Assembly (NCBI GenBank): GCA_019914995.1
Contig: CM034131.1
Span: 10,634,501-10,698,500 of the forward strand
Direction of reading: 5' to 3'
From: Acanthochlamys bracteata
Taxonomy: Eukaryota > Streptophyta > Magnoliopsida > Pandanales > Velloziaceae
Length of the DNA stretch: 64,000 nt
Shown here: positions 1-10,785 of the stretch, piece after piece
How positions within the stretch are numbered: position 1 is the stretch's first letter
Layout of the letters: each line of letters opens with the position of its first letter
The notes under the pieces: model-generated
Database searches by the model: none
What the model saw: the letters and a program-made list of their open reading frames with translations, nothing else
What the model was told of the DNA's origin: nothing
Program-made: the position numbers and the translations under genes

Positions 1-1549
1 ACGCCCAGTACCAGCAAACTTCCTGTCTGCTTCCTTTAGCTTATTCTTAAACTGCTTCTTTCGTGAAGCCGAGTTAAACTCCTGTTGCTTTGCCTGAGAC
101 GGAGGAGCTCCGTGTGGTCCCAAGTAGATCTTTGCTTCTTCCTTGACAGCCTAAGATAAATTGCTCGCTATAAGTTAAAAGTAAAAGAGAACCTTGTGAG
201 AATTTAAGGGGTAGCATAAAAGAAACTTGCCTTTGGTGGAGGTTCAGTGTCTGCTACTTCCTGCGCAGTTGGCCTGACTAGGTCAGTTTCCTCAAGAGTC
301 AGGCTTGGAATTACAAATCCTTCAGTATCTGCAGTCCCATTGTCTGGTTAGTACTAGTACAAAGACCCTTACCATCAGTTTTCTCTTGAAGATGAAATCA
401 AACTCTCACAAAATTGGCCATTCTACTTGGCAAAATTGTACATCAGCATTATATGGCACAGAAAGAACTTAACTGAATCCAGAGAGGGGTTAATTCAGAA
501 ATGAAGATAAAAGGCAGACATACAATTCAATCCTATGGATTCTAGACACTAGCTCAAGCAGGAATACAAAGTGCTGTTCCTGGTTTTAAAAGCTATGCAA
601 CAATTCAGTTCACCGAATCTTTCAGTTTCCAACTGCATAGTGAACTTCCAGTCCTTTCCCAGTTTCCCTAGAAGAACTATAAACCATCACAGTACCACAT
701 AGTTCAGCTTGCAGCTATACAGCGGACTTCCAATAGGACACATTTTGATTCACAGCTACTGTTTGACTTCTTAAGAAGTAGAAACTAACAAGAGAATCAG
801 CTAAGTGAATGTGCAATTTTCATCAGCAGTAAACTGGCAATGAAGGTGAACTAAATGAGCAAAGTACTTCTGCAATCCACATCTGTATACTCTAAGCTAA
901 AAATAATGATTGCAATTATATTGCAGCATCTATAATAATATACGGGTACGTTCAAGGAACCAAAATGAAAAGATCACATAATAAGTAGTGGTGATTTTCC
1001 AGTATACAATATCTACAAACAGTAGCGGTCCGTGAATACGAAATAGTCTTAAAACAGAAAGCATATCAGAAAAGCATTCATTTGCCTACATCTCCTGACG
1101 AACATAGACCCTAGAGTTGGAAAACGATGAAGGTCGAGTTTGTTACTGCTACATGTGAAAACGAGATACTAATTCTACAGTTATAGCTGTACATAAAAGT
1201 GATAGCAAGCTTTCAATTGCTAATGTCATTGCTCAAGTCCTATCTGCCTTACCACTCCAAACCAGACCCGTAAGACGAAGAAGTTATTATGGTTGTCCAG
1301 ATTACTAGAATAATTCTTTGATCAAATCAGCAAGTAAATGAAGACAATCGGAAGAAACCCCAAACATGGCTAATTTCATCAACACAGAACTAACACTTGC
1401 AAAAAACAACGGTACCAATTAGCAATAAGATAAAAAAATAAACTATTTACTATTAACAATATAAACTAAAGGCTACCCCAATCGTCATCTTCGCCAGCAG
1501 CGGCGGAAGAGGGTGTGGCGGTGATCGGATTCACAGAGGAATGGTCCAT
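1..1549 (-). CDS. Unrecognised conserved-looking plant protein, 5' part (3 exons, runs off window)
   Basis: Three exons join in phase on the minus strand: 1549-1477, 343-231 and 150 to beyond 1. The product starts MDHSSVNPITATPSS, then has an acidic GEDDDWG stretch and a GFVIPSLTLEE motif. Exon 3 is basic and Lys-rich, with EEAKIYLGPHGAPPSQ and a coil-like run rich in K and Q. I do not recognise the family and assign no function. The start is the first ATG of the frame, with a pyrimidine-rich leader upstream. The first intron (344-1476) is ordinary GT-AG. The second (151-230) appears to use a GC donor (AAG|GCAAGT) with a TTAG acceptor; no usable GT lies nearby and the frame continues exactly. 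The 3' end lies outside the window. Confidence 0.72.
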
Positions 1550-2649
1550 GATCGAGAGCCCAAAACAAACATCGATCTCCCCAAAAGTATATAAAAATAA
1601 TATGAATAATAACAATAAATAGAAGAATTGAAACGGATATTAACTGGAACTATAGAGAAAATGAGATCTCTGCTGTTCTTCTTCTTCTTCTCTCTCGGGA
1701 AGATGAAGCAAAGAGAAAAGAAGAAGATTCGGCTCACGGGGAGTAAAAGCCAAAACGCAGCGAGCAAACAATGATAAAATATAAAAGGTATAAAAAAAAA
1801 AGCGTAACAATTGTTAAGCAATGTCGGGTCCTCGTATTTATTGCAAATTAAACCCCTGTTATCAAAAGTGAAATACTAACATTATAGGGGCTCACATTAC
1901 AAAATTAGAAGAGATTCTTTATATTATAACGAAAATACCCTTATATAAGCAGGCCTTCAGTGTTTATAGCATCCGGCCCAATATAAGGTTTTATTGTGAC
2001 CAGCCCAATTAAATTGTGCATTACATTCTTAATTCTCTGCAGAAGTGCACATTAGTCACTGCGGTCTGCGTCGAAGTGCAAACTATGAAACTCCAAAAGT
2101 TGATTTGTAATAGCGTGCCAATTTTAGTGGATGGGTCGATGTTTGTGTAAGATATTTTTTATAAAAAGATATAGTAAGTATCAGTCAAATTATGAATTCG
2201 TTAGTATCTTTATCAAACATTCAAATATTTCAAAAAAATTATTATTATTATTTTTAAAAATATGAAGCACAACTAAAATTTTATAATTATAAATATAGTA
2301 TAAAAGTAATATATTCGATAAAAATTTTGATAAAATATAAATAGCTGACAAAATTTTAATAAAAATATTTTTACAAAATTTAAATTCGTCATTAAAATAA
2401 TATATATATAATAATATTTTTGATAATACTATAATATATATATATAAATTAATTAGACTTTACAATCAAATATTACATTAATTAAGATATTAAAACAAAA
2501 TATAAATTTAGAATCATTACTAACTTTTTAATTCATTTACTAGTTATTTTAAGTAATTTATATGTCTACTATTATTATTATTTATTCATATTTTTTTTTA
2601 ATATTTTGAATAACTTTTTTCAATTTAATGTATGAGTTTTGATTTGATA
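1550..2649. other. Intergenic: leader and promoter side of the first gene, then AT-rich DNA
   Basis: Positions 1550-1800 hold CTT/GAA-rich leader-like sequence upstream of the minus-strand ATG at 1549. From about 2150 to 2640 the sequence is strongly AT-rich with poly-T and ATATAT tracts. I see no coding signal. Confidence 0.6.
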
Positions 2650-3047
2650 TTCCAACTGTACCACCGAAAGCTAGTTTGACTGTTCTTGATCGGAGCTTTG
2701 CTCCCATTGCCTGTATGGATGCTAAGGAAGGTGTTCCCTGACAAGATGTGGATATCTCTGATCAACATACCTGTTATTTTATACGGTTTCGCTGGAATGC
2801 CTCCAGCAACAACGACTAACATCTGTAGCTGGCTAGTCACCGTAACAATATTCAACTACTTCGTGTTTCGGTACCGCAAGACGTGGTGGCAGAAGTACAA
2901 CTATGTTCTAGCAGGTGCACTAAATGCAGGCACGGCTTTCATGGGCGTACTTGTGTTCTTCGCTCTACAGAACGAGACCGAAATCTGAAATGGTGGGGAA
3001 TTGAAATCGATCATTGCTCGCTGGCTTCCTGTCCTACGGAGCAATGA
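2650..3047 (+). pseudogene. Oligopeptide transporter (OPT family) C-terminal remnant
   Basis: The plus-strand frame gives LFLIGALLPLPVWMLRKVF, NIPVILYGFAGMPPATTTN, NYFVFRYRKTWWQKYNYVL and NAGTAFMGVLVFFALQNE. These are the hallmark C-terminal blocks of plant OPT peptide and metal-chelate transporters (plasma-membrane proteins with many helices). Two lesions break it. A TGA at 2677-2679 stands where the family has Trp in the (W)LFLIGALLP block. A one-base loss near 2983 moves the expected NLKWWG and DHC.LASCP tail into another frame, which ends at 3045-3047. Upstream exons are absent and the 5' side is AT-rich non-coding DNA. I read it as a dead 3' fragment, not a short transporter. Confidence 0.85.
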
Positions 3048-4472
3048 TCGACAGTTTTCTAGTTATATCACCATTTGACTCTGTAACAGTTATAGCAGCT
3101 TGTTATGCTTCACTCATGAGAAATGAAATGTACTTTTTGTGTTCAGAAGTTGTGGGTCTCCTGTTTATTGAACTTTATTCGTTGTAGCTTCTTTACAATT
3201 TAGGAAGCAAGATGTGTGATTGTGTTGATCTCACTTTTATCAGTGGCGCTACTGTAGTTCCAAGTCTATTTCTCAGATTGAACTTCATTTTAGATTTGGA
3301 CGTATTTTAAATATCTGTAATTTTATTTTTTTTGGACTAAATTTTGAGTTCTGAATAATTTTTATGTTTCAATTACACTAAAAATTTATAATTTCACTTC
3401 CACGTATAAAACTTCAGTTCCAACTTTCTTATTTATATACTTCCTAATATAATTATATCTTTCAATTTTTAACACATTTTCAAAACCTATTTGAAACATA
3501 AATACTAAACTTTATTTTCACTTTTTTTAAAAAACTTTACTTTTTATTTTAACTTTTACGAAACTCAATTATGAACATTTGAAACACGCTCTTTATCATA
3601 TTTTGATGAAGGTGGAGATTAGAACATACTTCCAAGTCATAGATTAACTTAGTTTGATAAAGTTCCCATTAGTTAGCAACTCACCTTGCTTGGCATTACT
3701 TTTTCGAAAAAACAATTTTTTTATTATATATTTTTTATAAATATTTAAAAATTTTATTTAAAAATTTAGAAAATATAAAAAAATTCTATATTTTTTATTA
3801 TTTATTTTTATTATCTTTTAGATCAAAAAATAAAACTTATTGTTTTAAAAAATAAATTTTTTATTTAAAAAAATTCTACTTTAAAAATAGATCTAATAGC
3901 TAGTGTTTGAATCCATGCAGGGGAGTTTGACCAAGAATTCTAAATCTATTTTATTTCAGATAATTATTTAATAATTTTAAATAAATTTTTATAGTATTTA
4001 TAAAATTTGTTAAAAAGTTTTAAAAATATAAAAATTATATATTATATATAATTTAATTTTAATTTAAAATATAAATTTATTTTAAAAAAATATTTTAAAT
4101 ATTTTTTTAAAATTAATTTTTGAAACACTTCTAACGTGCCCGTAGTTAACCACCTTAGGCCCATTAACTCAAAATAATTTTATCAAGACCTGGCCTTGTC
4201 TCACTGACTTAATACGACTCCACCAACTCAACTGGCCCAAAACATCTAACATAATAAAGGTTATTTTCGTCATTAGCTGATAGAGTAACGCATTGACTTC
4301 TCGACCAAGCCAAGCTTTCCTTTCACTTTCTTCACTGGTCTTCAAAATAAGAAGAGAATAAATAACCCAAAAATTGGTTTCTCTTAACCCCTCTCTTGTT
4401 TTTTTTAAAAATATATTTCTTCTCCATTTCCATTTCTCAAAACCCTCCGTCGATCAAATTCGAGCTCTCCAG
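3048..4472. other. Intergenic AT-rich DNA and TIM50 upstream region
   Basis: From 3290 to 4110 there is low-complexity AT-rich sequence, nearly pure A/T between 3710 and 4110. Positions 4260-4472 are pyrimidine-rich and lead into the TIM50 start, so promoter and 5' UTR are expected here. No gene is visible. Confidence 0.55.
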
Positions 4473-7400
4473 ATGTCGCCGGCGGCGGCCGTGCTCCGAT
4501 CTAGAGGTATCCTTCGTTTCCTTCGCGGCGGCGGTTTCCGGACAAGTTCTACCACAGCCTCAGCGGCTCCGCCGCCATCCAAGACGGGTTCTGTCATTGA
4601 TGAAGCCCTTCTCACCGGAGAACAACAGGTTCCTCCTCCGCCTCCTCCCGAAGCCGCCGGTGCTGCGTCAGGAGGGAAGCGATCCTGGGGATTCTTCAAA
4701 TACGGCGTTCTTGCTGCTTTCACCGGTGTTCTCGGCGGAGCTGGCTATGTCACCTATGGTCATGTTTCTTCACGATTCCTCTCAATTTTACTTGTATTCA
4801 GTAATGCATCTTCTGATTCTTAAATCCGTTCCTGGAGTTTCTGTTGATGTAATTTTTGATTAACTTCTTCGATTTGTTCCTGAAATAGCTTCTACAGTAG
4901 TTTGTTGAGTGTGGAGTCTATTATAATCTATGTCTCTTATTTAAATTTCTGCACTGTATTCACCGCAGAGAAATGCTGATCACCAAATCAGTCATAATAT
5001 ATCTTTGGTTCTAACAAATCATGCACTGAGTCTTTACCTTCATGGATGGCATAATCAATTCTGGCATTATGCTGAACCACTGAATGAATTTCCTTAAGTT
5101 AACTGTACAATCATCATATAATGGACGTTTGCTTCCAAGCTTCAATACTCTTCTGCTTTGGAGCGGAATACTCTACTCGGATCATGATATTAGAATTTTA
5201 TACTCATCGGCTGCTTCCTCACTACTTTATGATGTATTCTGAGGTTAAGCACACTTAGTGATATGTTGTGCTATTCCATTGTCAGCACTCCAATTGAAAG
5301 GAACATTGTGAAACCTGCACTATTGTAAAGGAGATTTATGTGTGCACCGCACAACTTGGTTTACCTTTGCTGGCAGTTCTGTTTAGGGCTTACAAAAGTC
5401 TGTGATAAGTTTGCCGGACATGTCTCTGTACTCAGTAGATCATTATAGAGGGTCAGAATATTAAATTGTTGCAAATAAACTATTTATTAGATTGGTTTTT
5501 TGAGACTAGCAATCAATTTTACTTTATTGAATGGCAAACAGTTAAAAGATACAGGATCTCTTACTGAAATTTTGTCTAACGTGCGTTGAGTGTGTTTTAT
5601 ATGCAATAGAACATTTTATCATTTTCAGTTTAGCTTGTTGAGATCCTAGCTATATGTTTTTATCGCGATCCCTAGTTATCTGAATAAGTGAAAATTGGTG
5701 ATGCAGCTTACACTTTAGATGAGGTCGATCAAATGACAAGAAGCTTCCGAACAGCTTCAAAGTCTGCAAAGGAAGATGTATCAGGTTTTGGGGTGAGATA
5801 TTGGTACATATTAGCTGTAGACATTGTAGTTGTCTTCTTTCATGTGCTTAGACATTTCAAATGTAGTTATGTAAGAATCTTTGGCTACGGATCTCATTTC
5901 CATTTATTCTTTTCTATATAGAAATTCCAGGAGACAGTCTACTCAACAGCTATGAAAAGTAAGCCCTTTTTCTAATTTCTTTGTTCCTATTGGAATCCTT
6001 GTTTGCATTCCTTGTAAGAAATAATGTGCTTCAAGCAGTTGTTTGCCTAGATTTCTTTTCTACTTCCTTTTACATACCTTTTACAGTTATTGCTCACTTT
6101 AGTCTCTAATTGGTGGCTTCATGTTCATATTGGGTGACATTTGTGATGAGGTGACGACAACGTGTGACAAATGCTTACAGATCAAATCTACCCCTTTTTG
6201 TGCAATGAAACAGTTATCAACTATTCAAATGTAGTTCAACCACAATAGCCACACACCAACACAATCATTCACTGTCTCAATATTATAGAACACAAATTCA
6301 TCTCTAGTACACCACTAGAGGTTCAGTTCATCTCTAGCTACAATGCTAGAGGATTCATGCATTCAAACCACAATAATAGAGAGAAGTTTAGAACAGTATC
6401 CCCTAGAATTTGAGGAGGATGAAATTGGGCTTTGGAATTTTGTCTACTTCTCTCTTCTCTTCTTTTGTGGTGGACAACAGTGATGTGTGCAGCGGCGGCG
6501 GACAGCAACACTGGCGGCAGCAATGGCGTGGAGAGCAAACGGCAGCGACGAAATTCTAAAATTGCCAAAAAACAGTGGTGGAGCAAAGAAGAAGGGAAAG
6601 ATGAACAAATCTCTCCTTGTTTCTCTCTCCCCCTCTCTCTTCCTCTCCCTTTCTTTTTTTTTTCTTTCTCCGGCTGAGGCGCTGTTCTTCAAAACCCTCT
6701 CTCAATCCATCTCTCTGCTTTCTTATTTCATTTCTTTAGTTTTGAGAAATTACTACTTAGGGCCACTAAGATAGAAAATAGTATATTTGAGTTTTCACGT
6801 AAAAAGGGAACTCACAATTTGGTACTTAAAAAGCTTATAGAAGCCTAAATGTGGATATATTACCTAATTTGAGTGCCTCTAGTTGTTTTTGGTCGTATTT
6901 CAATAACATGTTCCTTCTGTTTACAGTCCCAATCAAGACTATTGAGCTGTACATGGATATGAGACGAACAATTGAAGAGCACATCCGGGTCCGCGACAAC
7001 CCCCCTGTAGTATAATAGCTCAAACTTAAATGTTAGCACTGAATAACTTTCATGCCATTTCTTGTTTCTCAGGGTTTCACTGAACCATCATCAGATAAGC
7101 TTCTTCCAGATTTACATCCTCAGGAGCAACATGTCTTTACTCTTGTCCTGGATCTCAATGAGACTTTAGTGTATTCTGAGTGGAAGGTATCATTTTCTTT
7201 CAATTACTTGTATAAATGATGATGTTGTAACAACCAGTTAAAGAGCAGCACATTCGAGCATGTAAAAAATGTCCTTAGTTCATTGCTGAAGTGATTTAAC
7301 TTCAAGCATCCTTAAATGCCCCTCTCAACATCTAATTGCAACAAAATGTTACCACCTTTGACTTGGAAGCTGTTGGAGCCAATTCTGGCCCTGCAAGATA

Positions 7401-8796
7401 ATCAGAGATTTTATGCGCTTGTAATGATGTTTAGGGAGCTTTTAAGTAGAGCCTGATTTCATGTATTGGTTATGGATAAGCTTTTGCTGTCATGTTTCTC
7501 TTAATTTGATTGCTGCTGATGATTATGTTGTAGCGTGAAAGAGGCTGGAGGACTTTCAAAAGGCCTGGAGTTGATGCTTTCTTGGAACATCTTTCTAAAT
7601 TCTATGAAATTGTTGTATATTCTGATCAGCTAAGTATGGTAAGTTTATTCAGAATATGAGATGCTTTGTAATTGATTCTTCATTGACAAATCCATCTCGT
7701 CGTCTTTTGTTGCACTCAAATAGTATGTTGATCCTGTCATTGAAAGACTGGATCAGAAAGGCTATATTCGCTATAGGCTTTCAAGGGCTGCAACTAGATA
7801 TCAAGATGGGAAGCACTACAGGGTATGCCTTCTTCCAGAGTCTCCTATATTCCCTTCTAGATGATTTTGTATTATTGTGCGAGTTTATGAACTTAATATT
7901 CTGTGGATGTAGATTATAAATACCCTTGTTTTCATTAGATGGCTTCTCAACTTTTGTTATTCTGTCACAAGTAGGTACCTACGATCAATATCGAGTGATA
8001 GGATAAAAATGAAAAGAAACCTAGACCTGTGCTGGTTTATCTTGGAATTTAGGATTGTGATAATATAGCAGAGAGGTGAGAGAAGTAGATGGATCTCTGT
8101 TTCCACTGTTGTATGTGGGAGTGTTTTATAGTGGAGTGTGCTGCAATTGTATTTGTCTAGTTGTAAGTTTTGACTGGTCAATTCGGTCGGCCACTAATAT
8201 TCTAGAACCTCTTTGATGAGTTTAATGAATATTATCTGTTGGTCATTACAGGATATGTCCAAACTGAACAGGGATCCTGCACGAGTTATATATATCAGTG
8301 GACATGCTCTGGAGAGTAGCCTCCAGCCTGAGAACTGTGTGCAGATAAAACCATGGAAGCTTGAGGACAATGACACTGAGCTTCTTGATCTCATTCCATT
8401 TCTCGAGTGTGAGTATCTCTGTAGCATTCTGCATTTAATTTAGACCAAAGGTTTTGATGCGGCAATCATAGACTTCTTTTGGACAGACGTGGCACTCCAT
8501 AGACCTGCTGATATAAGACCTGTACTTCAATCATATCAAGGTCATGATATAGCTAAAGAATTCATCATTCGTTCAAGAGAGTACCAAAGGTAGATTGCGA
8601 AAACCTTTAGCATGTGACCATGAACCTCTTAGTTTCAGTTTTATGACAGCCTTTTTTCTATAGCTCACAGTCATGTTTTGCATACGCTTAGCTTCTTGCC
8701 TTATTTTTTTCATGGCATTTTTATTTGTTCTAAAGCATCTGTCTTTCCAGGAGGATGCAAGAACAAAAGCAGCAAGGCCGATTCTGGCGCCGTTGA
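4473..8796 (+). CDS. TIM50: Mitochondrial import inner membrane translocase subunit TIM50
   Basis: Tim50 is the presequence receptor of the TIM23 complex in the mitochondrial inner membrane. Ten exons join in phase: 4473-4758, 5707-5792, 5922-5958, 6927-6988, 7073-7186, 7534-7638, 7724-7822, 8252-8408, 8487-8589, 8751-8796, giving 364 residues. The N-terminus is Arg/Ala-rich as in a targeting presequence, followed by a Pro-rich stretch and one membrane helix (about 74-93). The FCP1/NIF-type domain begins near 178 with [11 protein letters not shown]. The second catalytic Asp of the phosphatase DxDxT motif is Asn (D184-L-N-E-T188), as I recall for plant Tim50, so phosphatase activity is doubtful. 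Blocks [27 protein letters not shown] and [15 protein letters not shown] follow. The terminal GRFWRR also matches the family. No lesions seen. Confidence 0.96.
6121..6780. other. Part of TIM50 intron 3 with unlike composition
   Basis: The 968-bp intron 3 (5959-6926) contains a stretch richer in GC and CT runs than its surroundings, with short imperfect repeats around CTCTAG (6305-6350) and a CT-rich run at 6610-6690. It could be an old insertion. I could not define ends, terminal repeats or a coding remnant. Confidence 0.25.
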
Positions 8797-9354
8797 TTTC
8801 CCTTTTGAAGTGGACTGGTGATATGGATTTGAAGGGACAATTGAATCCGTGAGTAACTTGCCTGCATCGTGAGGCATGGAGGATTAGTTTGATCAAGTAA
8901 TTGTTAATGTACTGTACTGAGACTTTTGCGTGGAAGGAGATTTTGATGGATACGTTAAGCAGGAGCTGGTGCGCAATTTTGTCCTCCTGTAGTTTGTGCA
9001 AGTCAGGCAACCGAGAACATTGTAGCTATACAATATTGGGCGATTTCTGATGGTATCATCATGCGGGAGTTTTGGATCAGATTTTGCTGCTTATTTATTA
9101 TGTTTTTTAAAACAAAATCAACGTTAGAAAGATAGCGCGGAGAGCAAATGGTTTGCTCCTCTGCGCTAGTTGTAAACCACTTGCTTATTTTTTATTCAGG
9201 GTTCCTTTGTTCTGGTCCAAATAATATCGTTCATAATTTAGACAGCTGAAAGATCTGGCCTTGTTTTCTTGGATATATGAAACGCTGATAATTTTTGCAA
9301 TGCTCTTTTTTTTAATTAGAGTCTGTAGCAGGGCATGGGTGGTGACGATGAATA
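8797..9354. other. TIM50 3' untranslated region and spacer
   Basis: The sequence follows the TIM50 stop and should hold its 3' UTR and poly(A) site. No further coding signal is seen. Confidence 0.4.
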
Positions 9355-10062
9355 TAAAGCTTTGTTTGGATGATAGGTAGACATAGGGAATGATGATGAA
9401 GTAAATTATTTTTTTATGTCTATTTATGTTTAATAACATATCATTAATGGAAAAGGATGGGGAATTATTTTTTATTTATTTTACTGTTCAGTAGTTAAAT
9501 GTGTATTCACTAAATTGATGGGTATATATGGTGACAAAAAAGAAAGCAAATTTGTTTTTTTTTATTTTTAAAAATATTTTAAATATTTATTTATAATTTA
9601 ATATTTATTTTATATTTAATATTTTTAAATTAAGATATATTATTTCTTATTATAATAATTTAAATTTTTATATTTATTTAATTTTAATTAGTAAGAAAAT
9701 AATAAAATTATATGATTAGTTTTTTATATTTAATAATTAATATAATTTTAGATTAATATAAATAATTAATTTAAAAGTTATATTAATAAAGTTTATTTAT
9801 AATTATATTAATAAATTAATTAAAAATATATTAATAAAAATAATATTAATATAAGTAAATAAGGATATTTGAATTTTTTATAAAAAAATTATTTTTATTA
9901 CTCATTTATTTACCCATCTATCTAAACATAATTAATTTATTATCCTCACTATATATTTAAACATTGTAAAATTAATTAATTATTTTTTTATCCATTTTTT
10001 TATTATTTTTCTATCTGTTTTTTTATTCTTATTTTTTATCTAAGAATTCAAACACACCCTAA
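9355..10062. repeat. AT-rich MITE-like element
   Basis: About 700 bp of A/T-dominated DNA lie between CTTTGTTTGGATGA at the left and a right end whose complement reads GGGTGTGTTTGAATTC, so the ends are imperfectly inverted. TAAAG abuts both sides as a possible target duplication. An interior stretch (about 9860-10010: GGATATTTGA, a TTTTTTATAAAAAAATTA core, and CTATCTAAACA) recurs near 26765-26830, which supports a dispersed family. It has no coding capacity. Confidence 0.4.
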
Positions 10063-10785
10063 AGTTCCCATGCAGCACTGCAGGTCTTACCTCGGCTACT
10101 TAATTTGAAGAAGCGAATCGAGCAAAGCAAAGAACGGCATATTAAGAGCGTGTGCCATGCATGAGCTTAACACGAGTAGTAAAGCAACCAAGGTTGCATT
10201 TGCCATTCTATTCCATTGGCTCGCTACATCCATGAATGGACGGATGGTACAAAGAGATGCTCCTCTACGTCGGGAAATTAATTAATTTTTGTCTAACAGC
10301 ACTGGGAAAGTGCCCAGGTAGGCTAGGCTGACTGCATTCTTCTTACCTGTTAATCGAAGAAAGAAGGTTTTTTTTTTACGAATTTTATTATTAAACTTGT
10401 GCTGATGGTGATAGTGATTTGACAGTACTTACTTCCTTCAATGCCTGCCAATTCAATGGGGAGGGAAGGATAGCCAGTCTAAGTTTTTGATATAATAATA
10501 TATATTGTTTGTTTGAATTGTTTATTTCAGGCAGGCAGGAAGCGTTCTTTTTGAATAAGAAAGAACCTCCCTGCTGTTTGTCTTTGTGCAGCGACAAGCT
10601 AAGCTAATTTATTCTCGTTTGAATTAATAGTTAGCAGCTGCAGTTCGCTCGTCTTCTTCAGCAGCCGCGCGAGGCCGTTGAAAGGAAAGGGCTGAGGAAG
10701 ACCATTTTCTAACTAGTTACGTCGCTCAATCGTTCAAAAGCTAGCCGCCGCCTCATATATCATATCATAAATTATTATTATATAC
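10063..10785. other. Upstream region of SAP
   Basis: Non-coding sequence before the SAP start, ending in a TATATATCATATCATAAATTATTATTATATA stretch just ahead of the ATG (split here only by description: an A/T run at about 10754-10783). Promoter and 5' UTR are expected here. Confidence 0.35.

Noticed and set aside
3700-4110. Possible matrix-attachment or origin-like AT tract
   Set aside because: AT richness alone is common in plant intergenic DNA; no specific motif set supports such a role.
6432-6774. Overlapping open frames on both strands in TIM50 intron 3
   Set aside because: They are low-complexity Ser/Leu/Phe or Arg/Glu-rich, lie inside a well-supported intron, overlap each other on both strands and match no family.
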